Notes under the pieces: model-generated
Databases searched by the model: none
Told to the model about the DNA's origin: nothing
What the model saw: only the letters and a program-made list of their open reading frames with translations
From: Taishania sp965247975
GTDB lineage: Bacteria > Bacteroidota > Bacteroidia > Flavobacteriales_D > Crocinitomicaceae
Direction: 5' to 3'
Length of the DNA: 64,000 nucleotides
Assembly (NCBI GenBank): GCA_965247975.1
Contig: OZ252050.1
Coordinates: 1,116,001-1,180,000 of the forward strand
Made by a program: the position numbers and the translations under genes
Part shown: positions 42,373 to 50,020 of the stretch, piece after piece
Layout of the letters: each line of letters opens with the position of its first letter
Position numbering within the stretch: the stretch's first letter is position 1

Positions 42373-44103
42373 TTAGTGTTTGATGAATTTAATGGCCTGA
42401 TTGATTTGATTCGTTTCAAATTTCAAAAAGTAAACCCCAGCAGGCAAGGCTTCAATAGAAATTGGATCTGTATTTGACGTGGTTCCTGCTGAGACAGTCA
42501 TTCCATCAATCGTTAAAATTGTATATGAACTGTTTTCTGAGCTTAGTCCATCAATAGCAATCAACGATGAAGCCGGATTGGGGTAAAGTGATAAACTTTC
42601 TGATGATGTTGATTCCAATCCAGCGATGTTAGTTGCCGAGAATCTCGAAATAAATGAACCGTTTTCTCCACTAGGTATAAATGTACCTGCGTCCGGATTT
42701 AAATCAAAAATATTGTTTGTATAATATCCCGCGACAAATAATTCTTCGTCATTATCAAGCACTGCTAATTTGCTCGGTCCTCCAGAGGCTGGGTATTCTT
42801 TTTTACCAAGGTAATTTCCATCTTTATCAAAATATGTGATTACATCTTTGCTCACGGTTAACACATCCGTTCCATTTCCACTTACATCAGTTCCTGCAGT
42901 AACATAATTTGATGTTAAATAAACTTTGTCTGAATTATATCCTACAACAAGATCTGACGCTCCTTCAGCAACAGGATTCGTTTTTTCAAATTGTTTGGCC
43001 CACAATAAGCCGAAACTTGACAAATCGATACATGCGAGATATGCTAATTCAGATCCGCTGGCTGTGCTTAATGAAACAGCTGGAGTGCTTGTTTCAAAAT
43101 CAATATCATTTGTAAATTCACCTGCTAGAAACAATTTTCCGAATTTAATATCAACTGCTTTTATAAATTCCGATGAACCAAATGACACGTTCGAACTGAT
43201 GATATCAACCGTTTCAAATTCTCCAGTTAATTCTGATATTTTAACAACAAAATATTTCTGCATTCCAGGGGTTGATGAAACAGTTGCATTACCCGGACCA
43301 AAATCAAAATCAATTGTACCTCCAAATAAACCTCCGAAAATATAAAAGGAATTCATATCATGTTTAAAGTGAAACGCTGAATTTCCTAGATAATACCCTT
43401 CAAGTAGAATGTTTGAATAGTATGTTCCAGTTCCTCCTAACGAAATAATGATTTTTGAACCAAGATTTGATGTAACATTCGCCACATCTGAACTGTAATC
43501 CAAATCAACGGTTCCGTACATGTCAGCAGCAACATAAAAATCAGTCCCTGACATTTCAAGACCTAAAGCCACTAAACTTTCAAAATGCTGTTCAAAGTAG
43601 AATACTCCACCTGCATTTAATTTTAAAATAAGCAAGTTTTCATCTGGTCCTATAGAATTTACAACATTAGTAACTGCTCCAGGATTTACATCGAATCCAC
43701 CAATAAAATTGGCTAGCAAGACAACTCCACCATCATCGTCAACCTCTACGTCAATGATTTCTAAATTGTCTTGTGCGTCATCCATTTGTATGAATCGAGT
43801 CCAAAGTACATTTCCAGAAAGATCTAACTTTTGGATGTACCAGTCGTTGTTTTCATAAATGTCATTTGACAAGGTCGACATGGAATTAACAGCAACTGTT
43901 GGGTCAAAATCAACTGTTCCAACAAATCGTCCTACTTGGATGACTGAATTTGAGGAGTTTTCATTCGTTCTTACAAACTCTGGATGTGCTTCTCCTCCGT
44001 TAACATCTCCTTCATTTAATTTTGTCCAATTGTGAAATTGTGCATTCAATGGTGTGAACGAACACGTAATTCCGATAATAAAAAGTGTAAATGTTTTTTT
44101 CAT
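42373..44103 (-). CDS. Secreted propeller-like protein with type IX sorting domain
   Basis: 576 aa. The signal peptide ends LNAQ. Residues about 50-480 show recurring units of the SBBP/beta-propeller kind seen in secreted Bacteroidota proteins: GRFVGTVDFDPTV, ANFIGGFDVNPGAV, AADMYGTVDLDYS, FGGTIDFDFGPGNATVS, AGEFTNDIDFETS and AGYYTNNIFDLNPDAG. A Por secretion tail (LYPNPASSLIAIDGLS) follows from about 500. Function is unknown; predicted surface-exposed or extracellular. A LytTR-type operator lies 55-84 nt before the start codon. Confidence 0.83.
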   Translation of the reverse strand: MKKTFTLFIIGITCSFTPLNAQFHNWTKLNEGDVNGGEAHPEFVRTNENSSNSVIQVGRFVGTVDFDPTVAVNSMSTLSNDIYENNDWYIQKLDLSGNVLWTRFIQMDDAQDNLEIIDVEVDDDGGVVLLANFIGGFDVNPGAVTNVVNSIGPDENLLILKLNAGGVFYFEQHFESLVALGLEMSGTDFYVAADMYGTVDLDYSSDVANVTSNLGSKIIISLGGTGTYYSNILLEGYYLGNSAFHFKHDMNSFYIFGGLFGGTIDFDFGPGNATVSSTPGMQKYFVVKISELTGEFETVDIISSNVSFGSSEFIKAVDIKFGKLFLAGEFTNDIDFETSTPAVSLSTASGSELAYLACIDLSSFGLLWAKQFEKTNPVAEGASDLVVGYNSDKVYLTSNYVTAGTDVSGNGTDVLTVSKDVITYFDKDGNYLGKKEYPASGGPSKLAVLDNDEELFVAGYYTNNIFDLNPDAGTFIPSGENGSFISRFSATNIAGLESTSSESLSLYPNPASSLIAIDGLSSENSSYTILTIDGMTVSAGTTSNTDPISIEALPAGVYFLKFETNQINQAIKFIKH

Positions 44104-44120
44104 AATTATTTTTTTTTGAG

Positions 44121-44187
44121 CAAAGAAATTTCAAAATAATGGAGCGAGACCTAGTTTCCTTGCGAACCGAGATGAATACCTTGCGAA
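44121..44187 (-). promoter_or_regulatory. LytTR-type operator and promoter of the 44103 gene
   Basis: Minus-strand reading: TTCGCAAGG (44187-44179), 12 nt, TTCGCAAGG (44166-44158), two identical 9-mers. A TTTCTTTG box follows at 44128-44121. The proximal repeat is 34 nt from the TTTG. Confidence 0.65.
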
Positions 44188-44199
44188 TAGTAATTAATC

Positions 44200-44226
44200 A
44201 AAAAAAGAGGCTCCATTTGGAACCTC
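44200..44226 (-). terminator. Terminator of the eight-gene secreted-protein operon
   Basis: GAGGCTCC (44207-44214) pairs with GGAACCTC (44219-44226; one G-U), with seven T on the minus strand. It lies 27 nt after the last stop. Confidence 0.8.
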
Positions 44227-44253
44227 TCTTTACTATCTAAAGTATTATAAAGC

Positions 44254-44862
44254 CTACAATTCTACCACTTTCATTTTCCCATTTTTCATGGTGATGTATC
44301 CAATGGTTTCTTCAAAATTATCATCGTCTAAGCAATTCATAATTATACACAATTTGTTTTTTATCACCTTTAATATTGGGTTTTCGTTGTATTCACATTC
44401 ACCACCTCGAGCAATTCGAGCACCGGCAACTTTCATCGCTAATTCCATAGGTTCTTCTTGCATGTCGATTGCCACCGATTTTTCGCCTTGAATAAGCAAA
44501 TAATTCCCTGGATGATCAAACAAATCAAAACCATCTAAATGAAATAATTGCGCTCTTTTGAGTTGTGAATCTCCCCCAGATTTGAATGTGATAATGCCAT
44601 TTTTTAAATCTTGAGAGATTATTTTCCGAGGTGTAACTCCCACAGAAGGATCTTCAGAATCTTCATTTTTGACATATAAATTGTAGTAATACAAAACGTT
44701 TTTTAGTTCTACTTTTTCAGGTATAGTATCTGTATTCACAACCAGTTGTTTTACCTCAGATTGGATGTTTAATTCATCCACGTTTTGATTTTCTTTTTGT
44801 TCACTAGAGCATGCAAAAACTGCACATAACAATGAAAGAATACAAATGGTTTTTAATTTCAT
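44254..44862 (-). CDS. Lipoprotein of unknown function (operon gene 8)
   Basis: 202 aa with a lipoprotein signal (lipobox cysteine C18, VFACSS). No family recognised. It has an acidic N-terminal linker, then a beta-rich region with two Cys-containing segments (RGGECEYNENP, KLCIIMNCLDDDNF). Last gene of the minus-strand operon 49733-44254; it begins 2 nt after the preceding gene's stop. Confidence 0.72.
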   Translation of the reverse strand: MKLKTICILSLLCAVFACSSEQKENQNVDELNIQSEVKQLVVNTDTIPEKVELKNVLYYYNLYVKNEDSEDPSVGVTPRKIISQDLKNGIITFKSGGDSQLKRAQLFHLDGFDLFDHPGNYLLIQGEKSVAIDMQEEPMELAMKVAGARIARGGECEYNENPILKVIKNKLCIIMNCLDDDNFEETIGYITMKNGKMKVVEL

Positions 44863-44864
44863 AA

Positions 44865-45566
44865 TCAGTTGTTTATCGATTTAATAATACTTTTTATTTC
44901 TTCGTCTTGCTCGAATGCTTTGATCGATTTTTGGATTTGTGCCATGCTTTTGAAAGGATTGTATCCCTTTTTTTCTGCGAATTTCATCGGTGCAACCATC
45001 ATGATTTGCCAAATGGCTGTTTGCCTATTTTTTTTATCTGACGGATCAAGATGGGATGTTGCTTGGTCTATGATTGACTTACAATAAAATAAAAACTCTT
45101 TTACATCATTTTTGGTCAATGCAGGAATTACCGGTTTCTCCAATTCAACGTCAAACGCTTCTTTCGTGTACCATTTGTGGAAGTTTTCTGAAGGCGCAAC
45201 AAAGTTTACTGCTTCGGCTTGTGTATTGAAAACATCGTAGTAAAAAAACACATCGGCTGTTGAATCGTTGATGTTTTTAAAGATGACAATGGAATAACTC
45301 CCACTATAATAAGTGATGTAGCGTTCTTCGTTTTCAGCAACAATGATGTCAACCAATTGAATTTCCATGCCAATACTGTCCCATTGATCTCCTTTGCCAA
45401 TCGACGTTTCGAGCATAGTCATCAGTTTTGGAGAAAAGAATCGATGCTGCGCGTAATATCCCTTTTCACCTCCAATCACAGGAGCTAACCATTCAACTTC
45501 AGCCGATTTCTGCCCGAAAAGAGTGCTTGAACTCAGTAAAAATAAACTTGCTAAAAGTGCTTTCAT
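44865..45566 (-). CDS. Secreted protein of unknown function (operon gene 7)
   Basis: 233 aa. The signal peptide ends LFGQ. The rest is mixed alpha/beta; a strand-rich half ends in FFYYDVFNTQAEAVNFVA, faintly like the C-terminal motif of the small paralogues in this operon. It is followed by a helical part containing FLFYCKSIIDQAT. No family or catalytic motif is recognised. Separated by only 3 nt from the upstream gene and 2 nt from the next, so clearly co-transcribed. Confidence 0.72.
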   Translation of the reverse strand: MKALLASLFLLSSSTLFGQKSAEVEWLAPVIGGEKGYYAQHRFFSPKLMTMLETSIGKGDQWDSIGMEIQLVDIIVAENEERYITYYSGSYSIVIFKNINDSTADVFFYYDVFNTQAEAVNFVAPSENFHKWYTKEAFDVELEKPVIPALTKNDVKEFLFYCKSIIDQATSHLDPSDKKNRQTAIWQIMMVAPMKFAEKKGYNPFKSMAQIQKSIKAFEQDEEIKSIIKSINN

Positions 45567-45569
45567 GGG

Positions 45570-46094
45570 TTATAATTTGAGTGCTTTTCTTAATGATTTA
45601 ATAAAATCCATGGCTTCTTGCTCCGTCAAAAAATAAAGTTTCATGGAAATGTTTTTTGATCCAGGAATCATTTCACGAGATGGAGAAAAGCGGTAATTGT
45701 ACTTAAAATCAATGCATTCCTCAAAATTTTTGCAACTAATATCGATGTAGTAGCAAGGAACACCAAAGGAAGTTTCATCTGATATTGGCTTCTCAGGAAC
45801 ATATTCTGTTGCAATGTTTGAAAAGGGCATTGAGAAAACTTCATAATCGATGTTGTTCGTTGGATCATCATCTAAACCAAAAGTCTGAATGTTAGAAAAG
45901 ATAAGTGTTTTGGTTTTCTTATCGATTAAATAAAAACTTTCGTATTCGCTCGGATTGTAATCCAACCCTTTAATTTTTCCGCACGATTGACCAGCGATGC
46001 TTAATTGTTCGCTTTTAAATGTAATCGTTGTTTGTGCGTTTATGATAAGAACGAATGCGAGAAAAAATCCTACTAATGTTATTTTTGTTTTCAT
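45570..46094 (-). CDS. Small secreted protein, paralogue of the 46102 product (operon gene 6)
   Basis: 174 aa. The signal peptide ends INAQ. After it, TITFKSEQLSIAGQSCGKI aligns with TIPFKEGSFEIIGTSGGEI of the next gene upstream. The C-terminus (KLYFLTEQEAMDFIKSLRKAL) shares the strand-plus-helix end with products at 46102, 46636 and 38120. The pattern of several strands closed by one helix is compatible with a PH-like fold, but that is inference. No known domain. Confidence 0.72.
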   Translation of the reverse strand: MKTKITLVGFFLAFVLIINAQTTITFKSEQLSIAGQSCGKIKGLDYNPSEYESFYLIDKKTKTLIFSNIQTFGLDDDPTNNIDYEVFSMPFSNIATEYVPEKPISDETSFGVPCYYIDISCKNFEECIDFKYNYRFSPSREMIPGSKNISMKLYFLTEQEAMDFIKSLRKALKL

Positions 46095-46101
46095 GGTTTG
46101 G

Positions 46102-46620
46102 TTAATCTAGCAATGTTGATTTTAAGGTTTCTAAAAATTGGTCAGCTGCTTCCTTTGTCGTAAACTTCACACCAAAACTAAAATTTGGATTTTGCTCCAA
46201 AAATGTACCGTTCTCTTGCGCTACATAACAATATGTTGTATTCACTTTTCTTCCAGAATTTTCACTTGAAATTGTGATTGTATAATAGGGTGTTATGGAA
46301 GTACTATATTCTTCCATCGCTTCGTCAGGTAATAGATTTTGATCAATATCATGAATCAAGATGCTTTCAACACTAATGTTCTTGTTGTTGTCAGGATGTT
46401 CTGTCAGCAAAGTTTCTATCGTTGTGCAATGGATGCTTCTTGTTTCATTATTAATACTCCAAAAACATTCTACTGTAGATTCTTCGATGTACATATTTTG
46501 AATTTCACCTCCTGATGTGCCAATTATTTCGAAGCTTCCTTCTTTGAATGGAATGGTGTGTTGAGCAAAAGCGATTGCACACAAGACAACCATTATTGTC
46601 GTGGTCATTAAATTTTTCAT
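46102..46620 (-). CDS. Small secreted protein, paralogue of the 45570 product (operon gene 5)
   Basis: 172 aa. The signal peptide ends AFAQ. The body is beta-rich and ends in VKFTTKEAADQFLETLKSTL, matching the end of the 45570 product. The similarity runs along the whole length (I-G-S-G-I near residue 35, YYTITIS / YYIDIS near 110). The two genes therefore arose by tandem duplication. Function is unknown; the protein is probably periplasmic, since it lacks a type IX tail and a lipobox. Confidence 0.72.
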   Translation of the reverse strand: MKNLMTTTIMVVLCAIAFAQHTIPFKEGSFEIIGTSGGEIQNMYIEESTVECFWSINNETRSIHCTTIETLLTEHPDNNKNISVESILIHDIDQNLLPDEAMEEYSTSITPYYTITISSENSGRKVNTTYCYVAQENGTFLEQNPNFSFGVKFTTKEAADQFLETLKSTLLD

Positions 46621-46635
46621 AGGTTTCTATTTGAA

Positions 46636-47790
46636 TTATTCATTAAAATTTTTCATTGGAATGTCTGATTTTCCAATTTTTGCCAGAAAATCACGCAAGT
46701 GTTGTTCATCTTTAAAATAAATAAATAGGTTGTTTGCTCCATTATAGCCTTTTGCAATCATTTCTTTACCAATGTTGCGTGTTGAAATTCCACGCCGATT
46801 CAATCCAAAATCATAGTCGTTAACCACACCGTCCGACTTGGAGATCAATCTAGTTTCGCACACATGACCTCGATCTGTGTATTTTATTTCAAAGTCGCCA
46901 TGAGTGATGCTGGAAATTGGAATGTTTTGAATCGTAGCTTTTGAATCCCATTTGTCAGTTGTCGTGTTTTTAGAACTATCAATTTCTACATGCCAAACCA
47001 AAGCATCCTTTACAAATAAGAAATCTGTGTATCCTCCGTAGGATATGATAATATCTTCTCTATTAAGCGTTATTTTTTCATTCGTTTTGGAGTTTAAGGT
47101 ATATGTCAGCGGATTTGGATCACCTATGTATGGATCTGTTTTCTTTCCATACTTTCTAATTTTTTCTAAGATTTCCTTCATCTGTTGTTCATTCTTGAAA
47201 CGCAATCGCACTCTGCCTTCTGTTCTGTGACATGACCGAAAATTATCTTCAAAAATCCCGGTGTCATGATTTCTACGTTTACCACCTTTGTAAATTTTGA
47301 TGTTATCGTTGTAGTCGATCAGTTGACCGTCACCATAAAAATCATAGATTCCACCAGGCACCCAAGAATGAATTGTTAGTTGAACATAATCGTACAAACG
47401 GTTTATTACTATGTGTTCATCGCTTGCTAGAAAATCCCGCACATCGTATTGGATAATTTCGCCATCATCATTCATTTTAGTTTCAGTTGGAGTGCTGGAC
47501 TTCATGGTTTCCATCTCAGAATAAACAAAGGTGAATTCATCACGCCAACCTAAATGATAATAGGTTTTACCTTCGTATGATGAATATTCGGATGAATCAA
47601 TAATTGGATCTCTCATCGTTAATTTTGTCCATCCTTGTTTTTCTTCATTCCAACTGTAATAGATTTTTGAAATTGGTTTTGTGGTATCCGATTTTTGATA
47701 GGTATAGGGTGTATGCGGATCATAGGTTTGACCGAATACGACTTTTGTCATGAGAATAACATAAAGGAAAATAAAAAGTGATTTTTGCAT
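46636..47790 (-). CDS. Secreted protein with two related domains (operon gene 4)
   Basis: 384 aa. The signal peptide ends VFGQ. Two halves each end in a strand-plus-helix motif: VRLRFKNEQQMKEILEKI near residue 200 and LFIYFKDEQHLRDFLAKI near 370. The same ending occurs in the small paralogues of this operon. The protein can be read as a two-domain member of the same family. No catalytic residues are recognised. It lies 15 nt upstream of the 46102 gene and 68 nt after operon gene 3, the only larger gap in the operon. Confidence 0.72.
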   Translation of the reverse strand: MQKSLFIFLYVILMTKVVFGQTYDPHTPYTYQKSDTTKPISKIYYSWNEEKQGWTKLTMRDPIIDSSEYSSYEGKTYYHLGWRDEFTFVYSEMETMKSSTPTETKMNDDGEIIQYDVRDFLASDEHIVINRLYDYVQLTIHSWVPGGIYDFYGDGQLIDYNDNIKIYKGGKRRNHDTGIFEDNFRSCHRTEGRVRLRFKNEQQMKEILEKIRKYGKKTDPYIGDPNPLTYTLNSKTNEKITLNREDIIISYGGYTDFLFVKDALVWHVEIDSSKNTTTDKWDSKATIQNIPISSITHGDFEIKYTDRGHVCETRLISKSDGVVNDYDFGLNRRGISTRNIGKEMIAKGYNGANNLFIYFKDEQHLRDFLAKIGKSDIPMKNFNE

Positions 47791-47858
47791 GTTTTAGATT
47801 GTTTTATTTATTGAAATTTTAGTCATTAAATTATCTTTGAGAATGACATTTTGTAAGG

Positions 47859-48509
47859 CTACAACTTGACAATTCCAATGTTGTTTACTACAATGTTTTT
47901 CAGTGATTTTTGCATTTCTGGAGAGTCGCTTTTGAATTCGCCTTCTCCTACAATGTCAAAATTTGGATTCGTTTCTTCTTTCAATTCGAGCCAATAACTA
48001 ACAGACCTGTTTTCAGCTGGACCTTTTAATTTTCCACCATGAAAATTAGAAATCAATCCACCAAATTCCCACAAAAAACCATTACACGAAATTGGTTTTC
48101 CGTTGATCTGAACAAGCTCTGCTAAATTTGTCCCAACACCAATTCCAAATTCATCTTTAAACGGACTGTCCGGATTTGTAGCTTCAATGGATGTAATGGT
48201 TTCGTGAAAATTCTCCCAATAAACAATGAATTCATCGCGTTTCCCCGAATTTATAACCGTTGCTGTAACAATATTTCCACTTTCGAATTGATCAATTTCG
48301 ATGTCTTTAACATGCTCATCGCCATATTTTTGGAGAATTTGCTTGAAATTGTCAGATAACTTAACTAAACCAAAGCTGGTTTCAGTAATTGTATAACGTT
48401 GATCTTTGATTACTCCAGTTTTTACAGGTGAATCTGGTTCTTGTGCAGTACAAGCCGTTATTGAAATAAGCGTAATCAAAATGGCGTTCAAATAAAGAAT
48501 TTTCTTCAT
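47859..48509 (-). CDS. Lipoprotein of unknown function (operon gene 3)
   Basis: 216 aa with a lipoprotein signal (lipobox cysteine C20 in SITACTAQ). It contains an N-terminal segment of the DUF1131/‘RpoE-regulated lipoprotein’ flavour (FGLVKLSDNFKQILQKYG, FGIGVGTNLAELVQINGKP), where short helices alternate with strands. I would not assign it firmly. It starts 4 nt after operon gene 2. Confidence 0.7.
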   Translation of the reverse strand: MKKILYLNAILITLISITACTAQEPDSPVKTGVIKDQRYTITETSFGLVKLSDNFKQILQKYGDEHVKDIEIDQFESGNIVTATVINSGKRDEFIVYWENFHETITSIEATNPDSPFKDEFGIGVGTNLAELVQINGKPISCNGFLWEFGGLISNFHGGKLKGPAENRSVSYWLELKEETNPNFDIVGEGEFKSDSPEMQKSLKNIVVNNIGIVKL

Positions 48510-48513
48510 GATT

Positions 48514-49170
48514 TTATTTTTTTAAAGTGGTGAATGTGCTTGTTTCTTTGTCCCAGAAAACATCAACAATTTTGATTGATTGTTTGATCTCACAAGCCTT
48601 TGAATCGTTTTCTTTGCAAGCTATGTTTACCTGATTTGTGCCATAATGATATTTGAGCGTAGTTCCATGATGAGGGATTTCGAAATATTCATATTCTCCT
48701 TCGCTATACGATTCTGAAATCTCCGAGGCAACATCATAGTAAGCACCGTCTTGAAGTATGATCATTTCTGGAAGAACATCATTGGTTTTATCAGAAAGTG
48801 TTTTTCCGCAGAAGTAAAAATTGAAATCACCGCTCGAAATCATCCCATCTCCAAGTTTATCTTCGTAGGAATAATAGCTCACCGCAACAAAATCTTCATT
48901 CTTTTTATTTTTGAAAATTGCGAGTTGATATACTAATGTTCCTCCGCCAGTGCCACTGTCAACGATTTCTAAAAAACCATTGGTGTCGTCAACAAGCACT
49001 TTGCATTCACCTGTGCCAGCGTCCGCGAAGTAAGTGCTTCCTTTTTTGGTGATCACGTAACCTTGCTTTTTTGCAGTTGGAAGCATATTGAAATACTTAA
49101 TCAATTTTGATTGACTGTAAGATAAGTGGCAAGAAAGCATGACACTTAGAATGGTGATAATTTGTTTCAT
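48514..49170 (-). CDS. Secreted protein of unknown function (operon gene 2)
   Basis: 218 aa. The signal peptide ends SYSQ. The rest is mostly beta strands, including GFLEIVDSGTGGGTLVYQLAIF, with two nearby cysteines (ACKENDSKAC) likely in a disulfide. No family recognised; predicted periplasmic. It lies 8 nt after operon gene 1 and 4 nt before gene 3. Confidence 0.7.
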   Translation of the reverse strand: MKQIITILSVMLSCHLSYSQSKLIKYFNMLPTAKKQGYVITKKGSTYFADAGTGECKVLVDDTNGFLEIVDSGTGGGTLVYQLAIFKNKKNEDFVAVSYYSYEDKLGDGMISSGDFNFYFCGKTLSDKTNDVLPEMIILQDGAYYDVASEISESYSEGEYEYFEIPHHGTTLKYHYGTNQVNIACKENDSKACEIKQSIKIVDVFWDKETSTFTTLKK

Positions 49171-49178
49171 ACTTTTGA

Positions 49179-49733
49179 TTATTTAGCGATTTTACCTTTG
49201 TTTGATATGTTAAGAACAACTTCATTTTCGACCCCTGAGGCAAGTGTTTTGAAAATGATTTCGTTGAAAGAATTAATGTGCATGTTGCATGCTGCTTGAT
49301 CAGCATTGAATCCTGCAACTCCATAGATTTCGTCAATTAATTTGCCCGTTTTGTAATTGTAAGTCTGCACGTCGATTAAGAAAAACAAGTTGTCTGATTG
49401 TCCTTTGTAAAAAATCAAAATCGCCGTATTTGTTTCTTTGTTCAAGACAAAACCAATACTGTTGCAAAAGGCTTCTTCGATTTTCATGTAGGGATTGTTT
49501 TGCCACAAATATTTGTATGCCAAGTGTTGATCAATGGGCGAATCTAATGCCTGCAACATTGGATAAGAACCAATGTTTTTTGGAGCTTTTAGTTCAGGTC
49601 CCATTTGAATCAGGAGTTCCATGAATTCATCTTCAACTCCCAAAGCGTTGTTTTGAGCATGCAATGTCGCCGAAAACAACAATCCAAAAATGATGGCTAA
49701 AAATGGCTTGAACGATAATGAAAATTGTTTCAT
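49179..49733 (-). CDS. Secreted protein of unknown function (operon gene 1)
   Basis: 184 aa. The signal peptide ends LHAQ. Short helices (EDEFMELLIQMGPEL) precede a beta-rich domain with FLIDVQTYNYKTGKLIDEIYG. No family recognised. It is first in the eight-gene minus-strand operon. A LytTR-type operator plus a TTCCTTTGACA promoter element lies upstream, giving a leader of about 65 nt. Confidence 0.72.
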   Translation of the reverse strand: MKQFSLSFKPFLAIIFGLLFSATLHAQNNALGVEDEFMELLIQMGPELKAPKNIGSYPMLQALDSPIDQHLAYKYLWQNNPYMKIEEAFCNSIGFVLNKETNTAILIFYKGQSDNLFFLIDVQTYNYKTGKLIDEIYGVAGFNADQAACNMHINSFNEIIFKTLASGVENEVVLNISNKGKIAK

Positions 49734-49804
49734 ATTACTTGTTTTTTCGAAGGCTTCACTAAAATTAGTTGACTAATAAAACCTGTGTTATCATAATTTG
49801 CTGT

Positions 49805-49870
49805 CAAAGGAAAAGCATTAAAATTCATTGGTAAAATATTACTTGTGAAGCAAACTGATTTACTTGTAAA
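49805..49870 (-). promoter_or_regulatory. LytTR-type operator and promoter of the eight-gene operon
   Basis: Minus-strand reading: TTTACAAGT (49870-49862), 12 nt, TTCACAAGT (49849-49841), then TTTTCCTTTGACA with its TTTG at 49808-49805. The period is 21 bp and the repeat-to-TTTG distance 33 nt, the same as at 40.9 kb. Confidence 0.65.
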
Positions 49871-50020
49871 GAGTGTTTAATTCAATTTTTATCGCTTAAA
49901 AGACAGAATCAATTTGTATTAATGGTTTTCAAACAAAAAGCAGAAAATTATCCTTTCTTTTTCCTCAACTAATTCGTATTTTTGCGCCAATTATTTATAA
50001 CACATTTTTAAGATTTGAAT

